From: Bacillota bacterium | GTDB lineage: Bacteria > Bacillota > Clostridia > Lachnospirales > Lachnospiraceae | DNA length: 64,000 nucleotides | Reading direction: 5' to 3' | Assembly: GCA_023415635.1 (NCBI GenBank) | Contig: JAEZJV010000006.1 | Location: 10,960 to 74,959 of the forward strand | Part shown: in pieces, positions 34,631 to 43,368 of the stretch | How the letters are laid out: every line of letters starts with the position of its first letter | How positions within the stretch are numbered: position 1 is the first letter of the stretch | The notes under the pieces: model-generated | The model's database searches: none | What the model saw: only the letters and a program-made list of their open reading frames with translations | Told to the model about the DNA's origin: nothing | Position numbers and translations under genes: made by a program

Positions 34631-35899
34631 TTAGATACGGAATTTCTCAAGAGCTGTTGAAAGCCTTTCTGTCATTGTGTCAGTCTGCTTCATCATCGAT
34701 TGCACCTTGAAGGCCTTCTCCGTGATATCAGTGGCTTTTTCCGTGATGTTTTGAGTTCCTATTGCACCCTCATTATTCGATGCAGTTACTTCATTGATTG
34801 CTCTTACCATACTTTGCATGGATGCTAATACCTCTTCAGCAGTAGCGCTGAAATCTGATACCATGTCATGAATTTCTTCGGCATCCTTGTAGTATTGTTC
34901 ACCGGTAACAACCATATTCTGATAATCCTTATTTACAACCTCATCGATAAAGGAGAGGGCTCTTTCGGAGCTTTTCGTAAGGCTTTTTACGGAAGAAACT
35001 ACTATCTGGATCACATGTTGGATCTCATTGACAGTTCTTGTAGAGTCATCTGCCAGCTTTCTTACTTCATCCGCTACGACAGCAAAGCCTCTTCCAGCTT
35101 CACCGGCTCTGGCGGCCTCAATTGCAGCATTTAATGCAAGGAGATTGGTCTGTGAGGTAATCTGAAGAATTGCTTCGGTTAAGGAATTGATGACATTAAT
35201 CGCCTTTGATTGTTCAATTGATGCACGGATATCGTCTTCAACGGATACCTTCAAGCTATTGGCAGTTTTTTGAGAATTGATGGCGTTTGATTTAAGCTTC
35301 TGGGCACGCTTACTGATTTCTCCGGCAAGCTCGGCACCGTTTTGAGCCTTTGAAGCTATCGTTTCGATTGCCGTCTCTATTTCGTTTGAGGTCGCATTCA
35401 TTTCCTGTGTGGTAGCTGAGGTTTGTTCCATTCCGGCCGCAAGTTCCTCTGTGGTAGCGGATACTTCCTCAATATGTGAGGTTAATTCGGAAAGATTGGA
35501 AGAAGAGGATTTTATATTACGTTTTACTACCTTGGTTTCCTCTACAACATTAAGTAGAACAGCTTGAATCGAGTTACACATCACATCGATAGATTTTGCC
35601 AAGCTGCCAAGTTCATCTTCTCGCTTCGTCAGATAAATCGGGACCTTAACAGTAAGATCGGCATTTGCAAGATTGTCTGCGTGCTTGACAAGACTTTGAA
35701 TCGGATCGCTGATGGTACGAACAGTTAAAAATACGATAACACCGATCAAAATGATGAGTAAGATAGTTATTATTATCTCCTTAACCCCGAAGCGCAGCAG
35801 CAAAGAGTAAGGTATAAAACAGCAGATAATAAGAAGCATAATACGAATTATTAGTTTTGCTCCCAGAGAGCGATGATAATTAGCGATAAAATTCTTCAT
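34631..35899 (-). CDS. Methyl-accepting chemotaxis protein without a periplasmic sensor
   Basis: About 422 residues. Two membrane helices lie back to back near the N-terminus (LIIRIMLLIICCFIPYSLLL and EIIITILLIILIGVIVFLTV) with almost no external domain, then a HAMP linker (ISDPIQSLVKHADNLANADL) and the cytoplasmic signalling hairpin with TNLLALNAAIEAARAGEAGR and GFAVVADEVRKLA, the CheA/CheW contact region. It probably senses an intracellular or membrane cue. ATG 35899 follows a perfect AGGAGGAAAG; a longer frame to 35929 lacks a site. No che or flagellar genes are in the window. Confidence 0.92.
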   Translation of the reverse strand: MKNFIANYHRSLGAKLIIRIMLLIICCFIPYSLLLRFGVKEIIITILLIILIGVIVFLTVRTISDPIQSLVKHADNLANADLTVKVPIYLTKREDELGSLAKSIDVMCNSIQAVLLNVVEETKVVKRNIKSSSSNLSELTSHIEEVSATTEELAAGMEQTSATTQEMNATSNEIETAIETIASKAQNGAELAGEISKRAQKLKSNAINSQKTANSLKVSVEDDIRASIEQSKAINVINSLTEAILQITSQTNLLALNAAIEAARAGEAGRGFAVVADEVRKLADDSTRTVNEIQHVIQIVVSSVKSLTKSSERALSFIDEVVNKDYQNMVVTGEQYYKDAEEIHDMVSDFSATAEEVLASMQSMVRAINEVTASNNEGAIGTQNITEKATDITEKAFKVQSMMKQTDTMTERLSTALEKFRI

Positions 35900-36070
35900 T
35901 ACTTTCCTCCTATAGGTACCTATATTCATTTATCATGCAAATGTAACATAATGCATTAATACAATTTTCACATAGAGGGATCAAAAAGTCAACGCGGGTA
36001 GACATACTAATGGTGGTAAAAATGACGAAAATAATTATGCAAATTTTATAGAAAATATGGAAAAAATTTA

Positions 36071-36099
36071 TTGACAACGAAATGACAAGAGGATATCAT
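36071..36099 (+). promoter_or_regulatory. Promoter of the ABC transporter operon
   Basis: TTGACA (36071-36076), exactly 17-base spacer, TATCAT (36094-36099). The transporter ATG is at 36155. Confidence 0.75.
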
Positions 36100-36125
36100 A
36101 GAACTCAAAATACTATATGAGTTCT
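36100..36125 (+). promoter_or_regulatory. Palindromic operator, probable TetR binding site
   Basis: AGAACTCA (36100-36107), ten-base centre, TGAGTTCT (36118-36125): a perfect inverted repeat starting immediately after the -10 element, over the expected transcription start. The operon it precedes ends in a TetR-family gene, so self-regulation is likely. Confidence 0.7.
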
Positions 36126-36154
36126 GATGGTACTGTCTGGAAGGGGAGAATTCT

Positions 36155-36871
36155 ATGTTGATTGAAGTAAAGGATACATCAATGTCATATAAAAGCCAAC
36201 CGGTTATTAGGAATGTTAATCTTTCAATCTGTGAAAATGAAATCTTTGGATTGATCGGTCCTTCCGGATCCGGTAAGACAACCTTAATTCGGCTGATTAT
36301 AGGTGCGATAAATGCAGATCAAGGAACTATTCGGGTTATGGACCACATTGTTCCGCACCTTAGTGTTCTGGATCATATCGGATATATGCCACAGAATGAT
36401 GCTTTGTACAATGATTTATCAGGATATGATAATCTGATGTTTTTCGGCGGTATGTATCATATGGGTAGAGCTAAGCTGGCACAGAGAGCTTTGGAGGTAC
36501 TCGATCTGGTAGAATTGGAGACTGACAGCAAGAAACGTGTCGTTAATTATTCAGGAGGTATGAAAAAGCGTTTATCACTTGCGGTTGCGCTACTGCACAA
36601 TCCCAAGCTTCTAATACTGGATGAACCGACAGTTGGCATCGATCCACTACTTCGGAAGAAGATCTGGGAGGAATTCACCAGACAGAAGCAGCAGGGAAAG
36701 ACAATTATTGTTACGACCCATGTTATGGATGAAGCTGTCAGATGTGACCGTCTTGGGCTGATAAATCACGGAACAGTATTTGACTGCGATACTGTGGATG
36801 CGTTACTGGGCAGGACAAAGAATAACTCGTTGGAAGAGCTTTTTTTACTGGAGGGAGGTACAGAGGTATGA
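36155..36871 (+). CDS. ABC transporter ATP-binding protein
   Basis: 238 residues. Walker A GLIGPSGSGKTTLIR (near 37), Q-loop YMPQNDALYND, signature NYSGGMKKRLSLAVALL, Walker B LLILDEPTVGIDP and switch His in TIIVTTHVMDEA. It is of the drug/antibiotic exporter type (ABC-2 partner). Its stop overlaps the permease start by four bases (ATGA). First gene of a three-gene operon with a TetR regulator, so export of a toxic compound is the likely role; the substrate is unknown. Confidence 0.93.
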   Translation: MLIEVKDTSMSYKSQPVIRNVNLSICENEIFGLIGPSGSGKTTLIRLIIGAINADQGTIRVMDHIVPHLSVLDHIGYMPQNDALYNDLSGYDNLMFFGGMYHMGRAKLAQRALEVLDLVELETDSKKRVVNYSGGMKKRLSLAVALLHNPKLLILDEPTVGIDPLLRKKIWEEFTRQKQQGKTIIVTTHVMDEAVRCDRLGLINHGTVFDCDTVDALLGRTKNNSLEELFLLEGGTEV

Positions 36872-37884
36872 AGACGATGAATATTGTTTCACGTATCATA
36901 CGTCAGACAGTAAATGACAAAAGATCTATGGGATTAATTCTTTTGGTACCGATTTTTATCTTTACATTGCTGTTTTTTCTTCTCGGAGATTCGGATTATC
37001 AAGCCGATATTGCTGTAAACGGATTAACTGATCAGCTGGTCCAAGCTATTGAGAAGCAGGAGGTCACGGTTACGTCGATGACTACGGAGGAAGCAAAAGC
37101 TCAGCTGGAGAAGCATGAAAAGGATGCGCTTCTCTATATGGATGATATGGAAATTGTACTGCTTCTGGCAAGTAAGGATGCTGTAAAAAGCAGTATCATT
37201 CAAAAAACTGTCACCAATGCGGTGAAGACATTAAATCCTAAGGGGGCTATACGGGTTGAGTTGATGTATGGAGACAGTGATGCCAGTATGTTTAACAGCC
37301 TTGGTTATGTACTTATGGGTGTGATATCCTTCTTCTTGATCTTCATCCTTGCTGGTATTTCTTTTGTAAGGGAACGTACGAATCAGACAATGGAAAGGCT
37401 TATGGTGACCCCGGTGAAAAGATGGCAGGTAATACTCGGGTATACGCTGGGGTTTGGGATATTCGCTGTCCTGCAGAGTACAATCCTGCTGTGTTATCTG
37501 AAGTGGTTTCTAAAGATGTCAATCACGGGCTCCATCATATCGGCCGGAGTCATTATGATATTGATGTCCGTGTCAGCGGTATGTATAGGCGCTTTCTGCT
37601 CTATCTTTGCTAATAATGAGTTTCAGATTATGCAATTTATACCTGTAATAATCATCCCGCAGATATTCTTCTCCGGGCTGATATCCTTAGATACCTTGCC
37701 ATATCATCTTGGAGAGCTTGCAAGGATTATGCCGGTATATTATGCCTGCGATGCCCTCTATGCTATAACGATTAAGGGAGACGGACTTCCGGAGGTTGGT
37801 TCGGATTTACTTGCCCTGATCATTTTTATATTGATTTTCTTTATTATCAACATCTTTGCGCTGAAGAAGTACCGACGGATATAG
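36868..37884 (+). CDS. ABC-2 type transporter permease
   Basis: 338 residues: an N-terminal membrane helix (MGLILLVPIFIFTLLFFLLG), an extracytoplasmic domain of about 110 residues, then five membrane helices containing the ABC-2 signature (FVRERTNQTMERLMVTPVKR) and the closing IFIFIINIF-like helix before KKYRRI. Partner of the ATPase encoded just upstream. GGAGG lies inside the end of the ATPase gene. Confidence 0.92.
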   Translation: MKTMNIVSRIIRQTVNDKRSMGLILLVPIFIFTLLFFLLGDSDYQADIAVNGLTDQLVQAIEKQEVTVTSMTTEEAKAQLEKHEKDALLYMDDMEIVLLLASKDAVKSSIIQKTVTNAVKTLNPKGAIRVELMYGDSDASMFNSLGYVLMGVISFFLIFILAGISFVRERTNQTMERLMVTPVKRWQVILGYTLGFGIFAVLQSTILLCYLKWFLKMSITGSIISAGVIMILMSVSAVCIGAFCSIFANNEFQIMQFIPVIIIPQIFFSGLISLDTLPYHLGELARIMPVYYACDALYAITIKGDGLPEVGSDLLALIIFILIFFIINIFALKKYRRI

Positions 37885-37943
37885 GAAGTGTGAAGAGGAA
37901 GAGAGACTGTTTTGCTGCCGTATGGTTATAAAATGGAGGAAAT

Positions 37944-38549
37944 ATGATTTCAGAAGAAAAAAGAAACAGGATTATGGATTTTGCATTCAGAAAGTTCACA
38001 TCGAGCGGAATTGCTCAGATTACGATGGACGATATCGCCAGAGGAGTCGGTATGGGGAAAGGGACACTTTATCAGTATTTTCCTTCGAAGGAAAGACTGA
38101 TCCTGCAAACGATGGAGTTCATTGCCTTTCGAATGGAGAGAAAGCTGAGTCGTATTCTGGAGGACAACAGTCTGTCACCGGTAGAAAAGCTGAGCCTCTT
38201 TCTTAAGGTGGTAGCGGATAAGATTGCTGCTATCAATCCATTAATGCTTGATTATCTGGAACGGAGTATGCCGGATGCTTATGAAAAAATAGAGGAAATC
38301 CGTCGGCATATCATAGAGGACAACCTGGGACGATTATTAACGGACGGTAAGCGAAACGGATTATTTGATCCTGCGGTGGATGACAGATTGGTAGTTCAGA
38401 TGATGATTGGTTCTGTGAACCATATTCTTCATACTCATTCCTACCAGAATGATATGACTCTGGATAAGCTTTTCCATTCTATTATATCCTTACTTTTAAA
38501 GGGATGTTTAACAGAGGAAGGGCGAAGATTGGCGAAGGACAGCTTATGA
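37944..38549 (+). CDS. TetR-family transcriptional regulator
   Basis: 201 residues. The helix-turn-helix is ITMDDIARGVGMGKGTLYQY followed by FPSKERLILQT, the classic TetR N-terminus. The C-terminal ligand domain has no recognised signature. GGAGGAAAT precedes the ATG. Third gene of the ABC exporter operon; it most likely represses this operon through the palindrome at 36100-36125 and is released by the exported compound (inference). Confidence 0.9.
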   Translation: MISEEKRNRIMDFAFRKFTSSGIAQITMDDIARGVGMGKGTLYQYFPSKERLILQTMEFIAFRMERKLSRILEDNSLSPVEKLSLFLKVVADKIAAINPLMLDYLERSMPDAYEKIEEIRRHIIEDNLGRLLTDGKRNGLFDPAVDDRLVVQMMIGSVNHILHTHSYQNDMTLDKLFHSIISLLLKGCLTEEGRRLAKDSL

Positions 38550-38574
38550 AAGGTAGCAAAGTCTTGACTAAAAT

Positions 38575-38615
38575 ACCCGCTTTACCGGGTGAATACTCCG
38601 GTAAAGCGGGTTCTT
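38575..38615. terminator. Bidirectional terminator after the TetR gene
   Basis: ACCCGCTTTACCGG (38575-38588) and CCGGTAAAGCGGGT (38598-38611) form a perfect 14-base stem followed by TCTT. It separates the exporter operon from the convergent lipoprotein gene. Confidence 0.8.
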
Positions 38616-38639
38616 ACATAGAACAATTGTAAGGCACAA

Positions 38640-39605
38640 TTATTCCTTGGGCTGCTTCTTATTTACAAAATGAAGGCGCTTTACACCGATAACATAGTCT
38701 TCTCCTTGGAAGTGGCAGGTGTGTCCAACATAATAATCCTCAAGTTCAATACTCTCAAGATTATAGACATATCTCCTTACATTATCTGTTTTGTTGTTAT
38801 TGCGTTCTTCAACAAGGATATAATAAGTGTTCGGATCTACGACATACTCTTCGGGACTGTCCGGATAATATTCTGTTGTTTTAATCAGCTTATCCTTGCT
38901 ATCCATTTCCTTGATTATCATCTGGGAGGCTTCATCCATTATGGCAATATTAACCTTGAAGGAGGTGCTTTCCTTCTTCTTGCGGGAGCTGCTGCCAGAG
39001 GAGGTGGTTTCATTAGCAAGGGTCTGTGATATAACCATGCCTGAGGAATTGCTGGTAGAATAACCCATGCTTTGACCCAAAACAGTATAGATACTTCCGT
39101 CTCCTCTCTGATATACAGGGTTCATATGAATAATTTTATCTGATTTTCTGCTGATATTAAGAGTCCCCTCATAGCTGATATCCTTACCGTCTTCGTTCTC
39201 ATTTAAGGCGCATTTTACATCATAAAAACCAGGGTCACTTATATTAGTAAGATGGCTATTTCCATTATCGTCAATTATTTTTCCTTCACCCATATAGTAT
39301 CCTGTATATTCTCCAAAGCTTACTTGTCCGTCCTCAGACATAGTACCCTCGGTTTCCATGGAGGCAGGCTTCATGGTCTGCATTTCTAATTTACCCTGAC
39401 TGTTGATTTTAAATTGTGCATTGTCAAGCTGCTCCTCCTGTAGTTTTAAGGTATCCAGCCCGATCGTGACGAAGATGCCGCAAAGCCTTTCTGATTTGTG
39501 GGCGGTCACTTCGTCGTATACTGCCAGCTGGCAGCCAGAAAGGCAGCAGACTGACAGAAGTAATAAGATAAACAGTGTAATAGCTATTCTATATCTATTC
39601 TTCAT
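38640..39605 (-). CDS. Lipoprotein of unknown function
   Basis: About 321 residues with lipoprotein signal (ITLFILLLLSVCCLSG then Cys near 25). The mature protein has a central linker TSSGSSSRKKKESTSF between two probably beta-rich parts. No family is recognised. ATG 39605 is six bases after GAGGAGG; the ATG at 39611 directly abuts that site. It overlaps the end of the XRE regulator gene by 11 bases, so regulator, membrane protein and lipoprotein form one unit. Confidence 0.7.
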   Translation of the reverse strand: MKNRYRIAITLFILLLLSVCCLSGCQLAVYDEVTAHKSERLCGIFVTIGLDTLKLQEEQLDNAQFKINSQGKLEMQTMKPASMETEGTMSEDGQVSFGEYTGYYMGEGKIIDDNGNSHLTNISDPGFYDVKCALNENEDGKDISYEGTLNISRKSDKIIHMNPVYQRGDGSIYTVLGQSMGYSTSNSSGMVISQTLANETTSSGSSSRKKKESTSFKVNIAIMDEASQMIIKEMDSKDKLIKTTEYYPDSPEEYVVDPNTYYILVEERNNNKTDNVRRYVYNLESIELEDYYVGHTCHFQGEDYVIGVKRLHFVNKKQPKE

Positions 39606-39825
39606 CTTCATCCTCCTCTAGGTTCCCGTCACAGGACAGGATATCTCCGACATCACATTTGAGATAGTGGCATATCTTATTCAGGGTCGAGAATCGAACA
39701 CCCTTTGCTTTGCCGCTTCGGAGTACAGACAGGTTGGCCTCTGTAATATCGACTAACTTGCATAGCTCCTTTGAGGTCATATGGCGTTCCTTTAATTTCT
39801 CTTCCAGATGTATTAGTATTGCCAT
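39595..39825 (-). CDS. XRE-family regulator (YozG-like)
   Basis: 76 residues, one Cro/C1 helix-turn-helix domain: HMTSKELCKLVDITEANLSV followed by RFSTLNKICHYLKCDVGDIL. The C-terminus is acidic (EEDEDEE). This small regulator type is usually paired with a DUF2975 membrane protein, as here. ATG 39825 follows GGGGTGATT; GTG at 39834 would extend it by three residues. The membrane-protein stop is just upstream. Confidence 0.85.
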   Translation of the reverse strand: MAILIHLEEKLKERHMTSKELCKLVDITEANLSVLRSGKAKGVRFSTLNKICHYLKCDVGDILSCDGNLEEDEDEE

Positions 39826-39836
39826 ACGAATCACCC

Positions 39837-40856
39837 CTATATAATCATTTCATTATCTTCCTGCAGCTCTTTGGTTTCCTTAAAATAGCCGGACAATATC
39901 ATGGCACCGAAGGCAATAATTAACGGAGACAGGGTGATATTGAGACTAAAGGCTGTATCACTCAACCGGCTGGATAGAAGGAACTGGATTACATTTAAAG
40001 CCAAGTTGCAAAAGACAGTGACATAGACAGCCTTCTTACCGGCATTGCTTAATTGGGAGGCAGCTCTATATTCTTCCTCTTCCATATGGTGCGTAATCAT
40101 CTCCTGTATCAGCTGGATTCCTTCGACCAGGATATAGATTGCGAAAACCACCGGCAGGCACCTAAGTAGATAATTAAAAATTATGATAAACTGATTGAGG
40201 GAGGCACTTTCCTGGGTTGGCAGGATGGATGAGAACAGGGAAATGCTTCCGGCTTTGACAGAATGCTTATCCAGAGCAGCAAACAACTCAAAGGTTGAAA
40301 GGTAACCAATCAGGAAGGTATACAGAATGGAGAGAAGCCGAAGAATAAGCTGTAATTTCTTTCCCAGATATTGCTGCCGGTTTCCTTTTTCAGTAGCGGT
40401 CAGCGTCTCCAGCATGCGAATCATGAAATAAGTCAGCCACAGAGAATAGAAGATGATGACAAAAGCAAATTTGACTATCCCAATAACAGATTGGTCGGTC
40501 AGCATCTGAGGGGCCCATTTTAACATGAGTCCCGAATTGATGAAATGATAAAGCATATAGAAAGTAAAGACACTGATTATAGGCAGCAGAAGATCTACCT
40601 TCCTAAGTCCTGTCCTTATCCTCCGAACGAGCAGATACAGAATCGGAGAGAGTGAAAGCATTACAAAGCAAAACAGAGCAAGCATATTCCCGAGGGATGA
40701 GGAAAGTGATAACCAGCGAAGACCCCTTCCAATCCATTCGAAGGGTTTATATAAGAGTTCCAGGGGATTACTGAGTATAGCAAAATTGTACATGAGATAA
40801 GCTAAACCGATGGAAATGATCCCTTCTAACAGCAGTAACCGTCCCATTTTTTTCAT
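39837..40856 (-). CDS. Polytopic membrane protein, DUF2975-like at its C-terminus
   Basis: About 339 residues with roughly eight membrane helices. The last third (ISLF to the end, closing LKETKELQEDNEMII-like in style: GYFKETKELQEDNEMII) resembles DUF2975, whose members end in an ENxLTI-type tail and sit beside YozG-type regulators. It is about twice the usual DUF2975 length, so it may be an extended or fused form. ATG 40856 follows GGAGGATATTT; the first ATG at 40871 overlaps that site. Its function is unknown; in context it forms a three-gene unit with the XRE regulator and a lipoprotein. Confidence 0.65.
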   Translation of the reverse strand: MKKMGRLLLLEGIISIGLAYLMYNFAILSNPLELLYKPFEWIGRGLRWLSLSSSLGNMLALFCFVMLSLSPILYLLVRRIRTGLRKVDLLLPIISVFTFYMLYHFINSGLMLKWAPQMLTDQSVIGIVKFAFVIIFYSLWLTYFMIRMLETLTATEKGNRQQYLGKKLQLILRLLSILYTFLIGYLSTFELFAALDKHSVKAGSISLFSSILPTQESASLNQFIIIFNYLLRCLPVVFAIYILVEGIQLIQEMITHHMEEEEYRAASQLSNAGKKAVYVTVFCNLALNVIQFLLSSRLSDTAFSLNITLSPLIIAFGAMILSGYFKETKELQEDNEMII

Positions 40857-40963
40857 ATAAATATCCTCCATAATTATTGTTATACGATAATTATATGATT
40901 AAAATTATCGTTTGTCAATAATTATACAAAATATGTAGATGGTTTCTGTTAGGTTTAGATAAC

Positions 40964-41233
40964 TTAATCTATTTTATTAAGAGATAGCTTTCTGTGTGGG
41001 TTAATCAGCTTACATATTTTATGGCAGATGGGTATGAGTAGCACTCCAAAGATCAATGCAATAGCAATAGGTGTATACGGAATGATATATTACGGATAGC
41101 TTTCCATTGGAACAGCACCGCTACTCTGCATTTCCTTTATAACCAAAATTCCCATATAGATTGGATAAGATGATGCTATGGTTACACCGGTTAATGACAG
41201 CAGATAAAACCGTAAATATCGTTAGATATTCAT
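40964..41233 (-). pseudogene. Small membrane protein gene interrupted by two in-frame TAA codons
   Basis: A frame of 89 codons with a perfect GGGAGGT site, ATG at 41233 and TAA stop at 40964-40966, but with TAA at codon 4 (41222-41224) and codon 48 (41090-41092). Between them the reading frame is intact and protein-like: YLRFYLLSLTGVTIASSYPI, YMGILVIKEMQSSG, and after the second stop YIIPYTPIAIALIFGVLLIP. Reading both as Gln (CAA to TAA transitions) gives a two-helix membrane protein. No family name can be given. The rest of the 604-base gap contains the guaA terminator and AT-rich DNA. Confidence 0.6.
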
Positions 41234-41424
41234 TTCATATACCTCCCATCAATTAAATACTCTGATATATCGTGCAGTGTTATATGATTTCCATAACCTT
41301 TGCTTCGCTGTCGAATAATCTCTTTTTCATACTGTACCTCCATACTATTGCTATGGTCTAAGCTATTACGGTAGTCTGTGCTTGTCTATACATCTGGTAA
41401 AATAAGTGAGGGAGGAAGGTGGTG

Positions 41425-41465
41425 CAAAAAAGCCCTTAACGTGTTTTATCCACAGCTAAGGGCTT
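41425..41465 (-). terminator. Terminator of guaA
   Basis: On the minus strand AAGCCCTTAGC pairs with GTTAAGGGCTT, followed by TTTTGC, just after the guaA stop. Confidence 0.8.
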
Positions 41466-41475
41466 CCTATTTTAT

Positions 41476-43011
41476 TTATTCCCACTCAATGGTTGCCGGG
41501 GGTTTTCCTGTGACATCGTAACAGATACGATTGACGTGCTTTACTTCATTGACAATTCTATTAGAAATCTTACCAAGCAAATCCCAGGGCAGCTCGGCAA
41601 ATTCTGCGGTCATAAAATCGGTAGTGGTTACTGCTCTAAGAGCAACAGTATAGTCGTAGGTTCTCTCATCACCCATAACACCGACGCTTCGAAGATTGGT
41701 TAATACTGCGAAGTATTGTCCGATAGAGCGGTCCAAGCCTGCCTTAGCTATTTCCTCACGATAGATATAATCAGCATCCTGAATAATTTTAATCTTATCT
41801 GGAGTAACATCTCCGATGATACGGATTGCAAGACCGGGACCGGGGAAGGGCTGTCTGTAGACTAATTTTTCAGGAATACCGAGCTCCAGACCGGCTTTCC
41901 TTACCTCGTCCTTGAAGAGGTTTCGTAAGGGCTCGATGATTTCCTTGAAATCCACATAATCGGGAAGACCGCCTACATTGTGGTGGCTCTTGATGACAGC
42001 AGACTTTCCGAGGCCGCTTTCGATTACATCAGGATAGATGGTTCCTTGTACCAGAAAATCTACCGTTCCGATCTTCTTAGCTTCCTCTTCGAAGACGCGG
42101 ATGAATTCCTCACCGATGATTTTTCTCTTCTGCTCCGGCTCGGATATACCTGCCAGCTTATCATAAAATCGCTGCTGAGCGTTGACACGGACGAAATTCA
42201 CATCGAACTGAGTGGTGAAGACCTGCTCCACTTCATCTCCCTCGTTCTTTCGTAGCAGACCATGGTCGACGAAGATACAGGTCAGCTGCTTACCGACTGC
42301 CTTACTGATCATAACAGCTGCAACGGAGGAATCTACCCCACCGGATAAAGCGCAGAGAACCTTCTTATCTCCGATTTTCTCTTTTAAGGACTTTACCATT
42401 TCCTCAGTAAAGGAGGACATTTTCCAGTCTCCGGAGCAGTTACATACTTTATATAGGAAGTTATGAAGCATCTGCGTACCCTCCGGGGTATGGACTACCT
42501 CTGGATGGAATTGAACTCCGTAAAGCTTTTTCTCGGGATTCTCGATAGCTGCGATGGGGCAGGCATCTGATCTTGCGATGATTTCAAAGCCTGCTGCGGG
42601 CTGCTCGATATAATCAGTATGGCTCATCAAGCAGGTTGTATTCGTTGATACTTTATGAAATAATTTGGAGGTTGTGGTTATGTTTAACTCTGTTTTGCCA
42701 TATTCACGTATCGGTGCCTTCGTTACCACTCCTCCTAACTGTAGGGTCATCAGCTGACAACCGTAGCAGATCCCGAGGATCGGGATTCCCAGAGTGAAGA
42801 TACCAGGATCGCAGGAGGGAGCTTCAGGATCATACACACTGTTCGGTCCACCGGTAAAAATAATACCTTTAGGTGCTATTTCCTTAATCCGCGCAAGACT
42901 GGTTGTATGCGGTAGGACTTCGCAATATACGTTGCATTCTCTGACTCTCCGGGCAATTAACTGATTATATTGGCCTCCAAAGTCAAGCACAATAATGATT
43001 TCTTTTTCCAC
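41476..43011 (-). CDS. guaA: GMP synthase (glutamine-hydrolysing)
   Basis: 511 residues, full length. It converts XMP to GMP with ATP and glutamine. The class I glutamine amidotransferase domain has ILGICYGCQLMTLQLGG (catalytic Cys) and YGVQFHPEVVHTPEG (His and Glu). The ATP pyrophosphatase loop is ALSGGVDSSVAAVM near residue 223, and the C-terminal dimer domain ends KPPATIEWE. The start is GTG at 43011 behind AGGAGGTTATAAC. I see no purine riboswitch in the upstream 350 bases. Confidence 0.97.
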   Translation of the reverse strand: MEKEIIIVLDFGGQYNQLIARRVRECNVYCEVLPHTTSLARIKEIAPKGIIFTGGPNSVYDPEAPSCDPGIFTLGIPILGICYGCQLMTLQLGGVVTKAPIREYGKTELNITTTSKLFHKVSTNTTCLMSHTDYIEQPAAGFEIIARSDACPIAAIENPEKKLYGVQFHPEVVHTPEGTQMLHNFLYKVCNCSGDWKMSSFTEEMVKSLKEKIGDKKVLCALSGGVDSSVAAVMISKAVGKQLTCIFVDHGLLRKNEGDEVEQVFTTQFDVNFVRVNAQQRFYDKLAGISEPEQKRKIIGEEFIRVFEEEAKKIGTVDFLVQGTIYPDVIESGLGKSAVIKSHHNVGGLPDYVDFKEIIEPLRNLFKDEVRKAGLELGIPEKLVYRQPFPGPGLAIRIIGDVTPDKIKIIQDADYIYREEIAKAGLDRSIGQYFAVLTNLRSVGVMGDERTYDYTVALRAVTTTDFMTAEFAELPWDLLGKISNRIVNEVKHVNRICYDVTGKPPATIEWE

Positions 43012-43368
43012 GTTATAACCTCCTAGATATTCAATTTATCTGTTTTCACATTGTTTAAAAGCTTTCTTCGAAAAAATGTAGCTTCATAATACAACATTTT
43101 TTATGAATATGCTAGTGTAAATATTACTTTTCTCCGATATATATAGCAGAGAACGAGAATTGTACCGAATATTCAACATAATGCTCAGGAATCTGCAAAA
43201 TGAAACAAAAATAACTTCATTTAACAGAATAAGACAGGTTATTGGGTAAAAAGGCCTATTTTCTGGGGTTGATATTCTGTTTACAATTACCTCATATCGT
43301 GGTATCATTTACTTAATTTACAATATATGGTGTTTGAAAGTGGTATATAAAACACAGGGGGATTATAC
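43012..43368. other. Intergenic region of 357 bases between divergent guaA and the HPt-like gene
   Basis: AT-rich. The only clear elements are the guaA ribosome site and a plus-strand promoter TTTACA (43280-43285), 17 bases, TATCAT (43303-43308) serving the HPt-like gene. No riboswitch, RNA gene or further coding frame is supported. Confidence 0.5.

Noticed and set aside
41222..41224. Stop-codon recoding of TAA in this genome
   Set aside because: TAA is used as a normal stop in many neighbouring genes, so loss of function is the simpler reading of the interrupted small gene.
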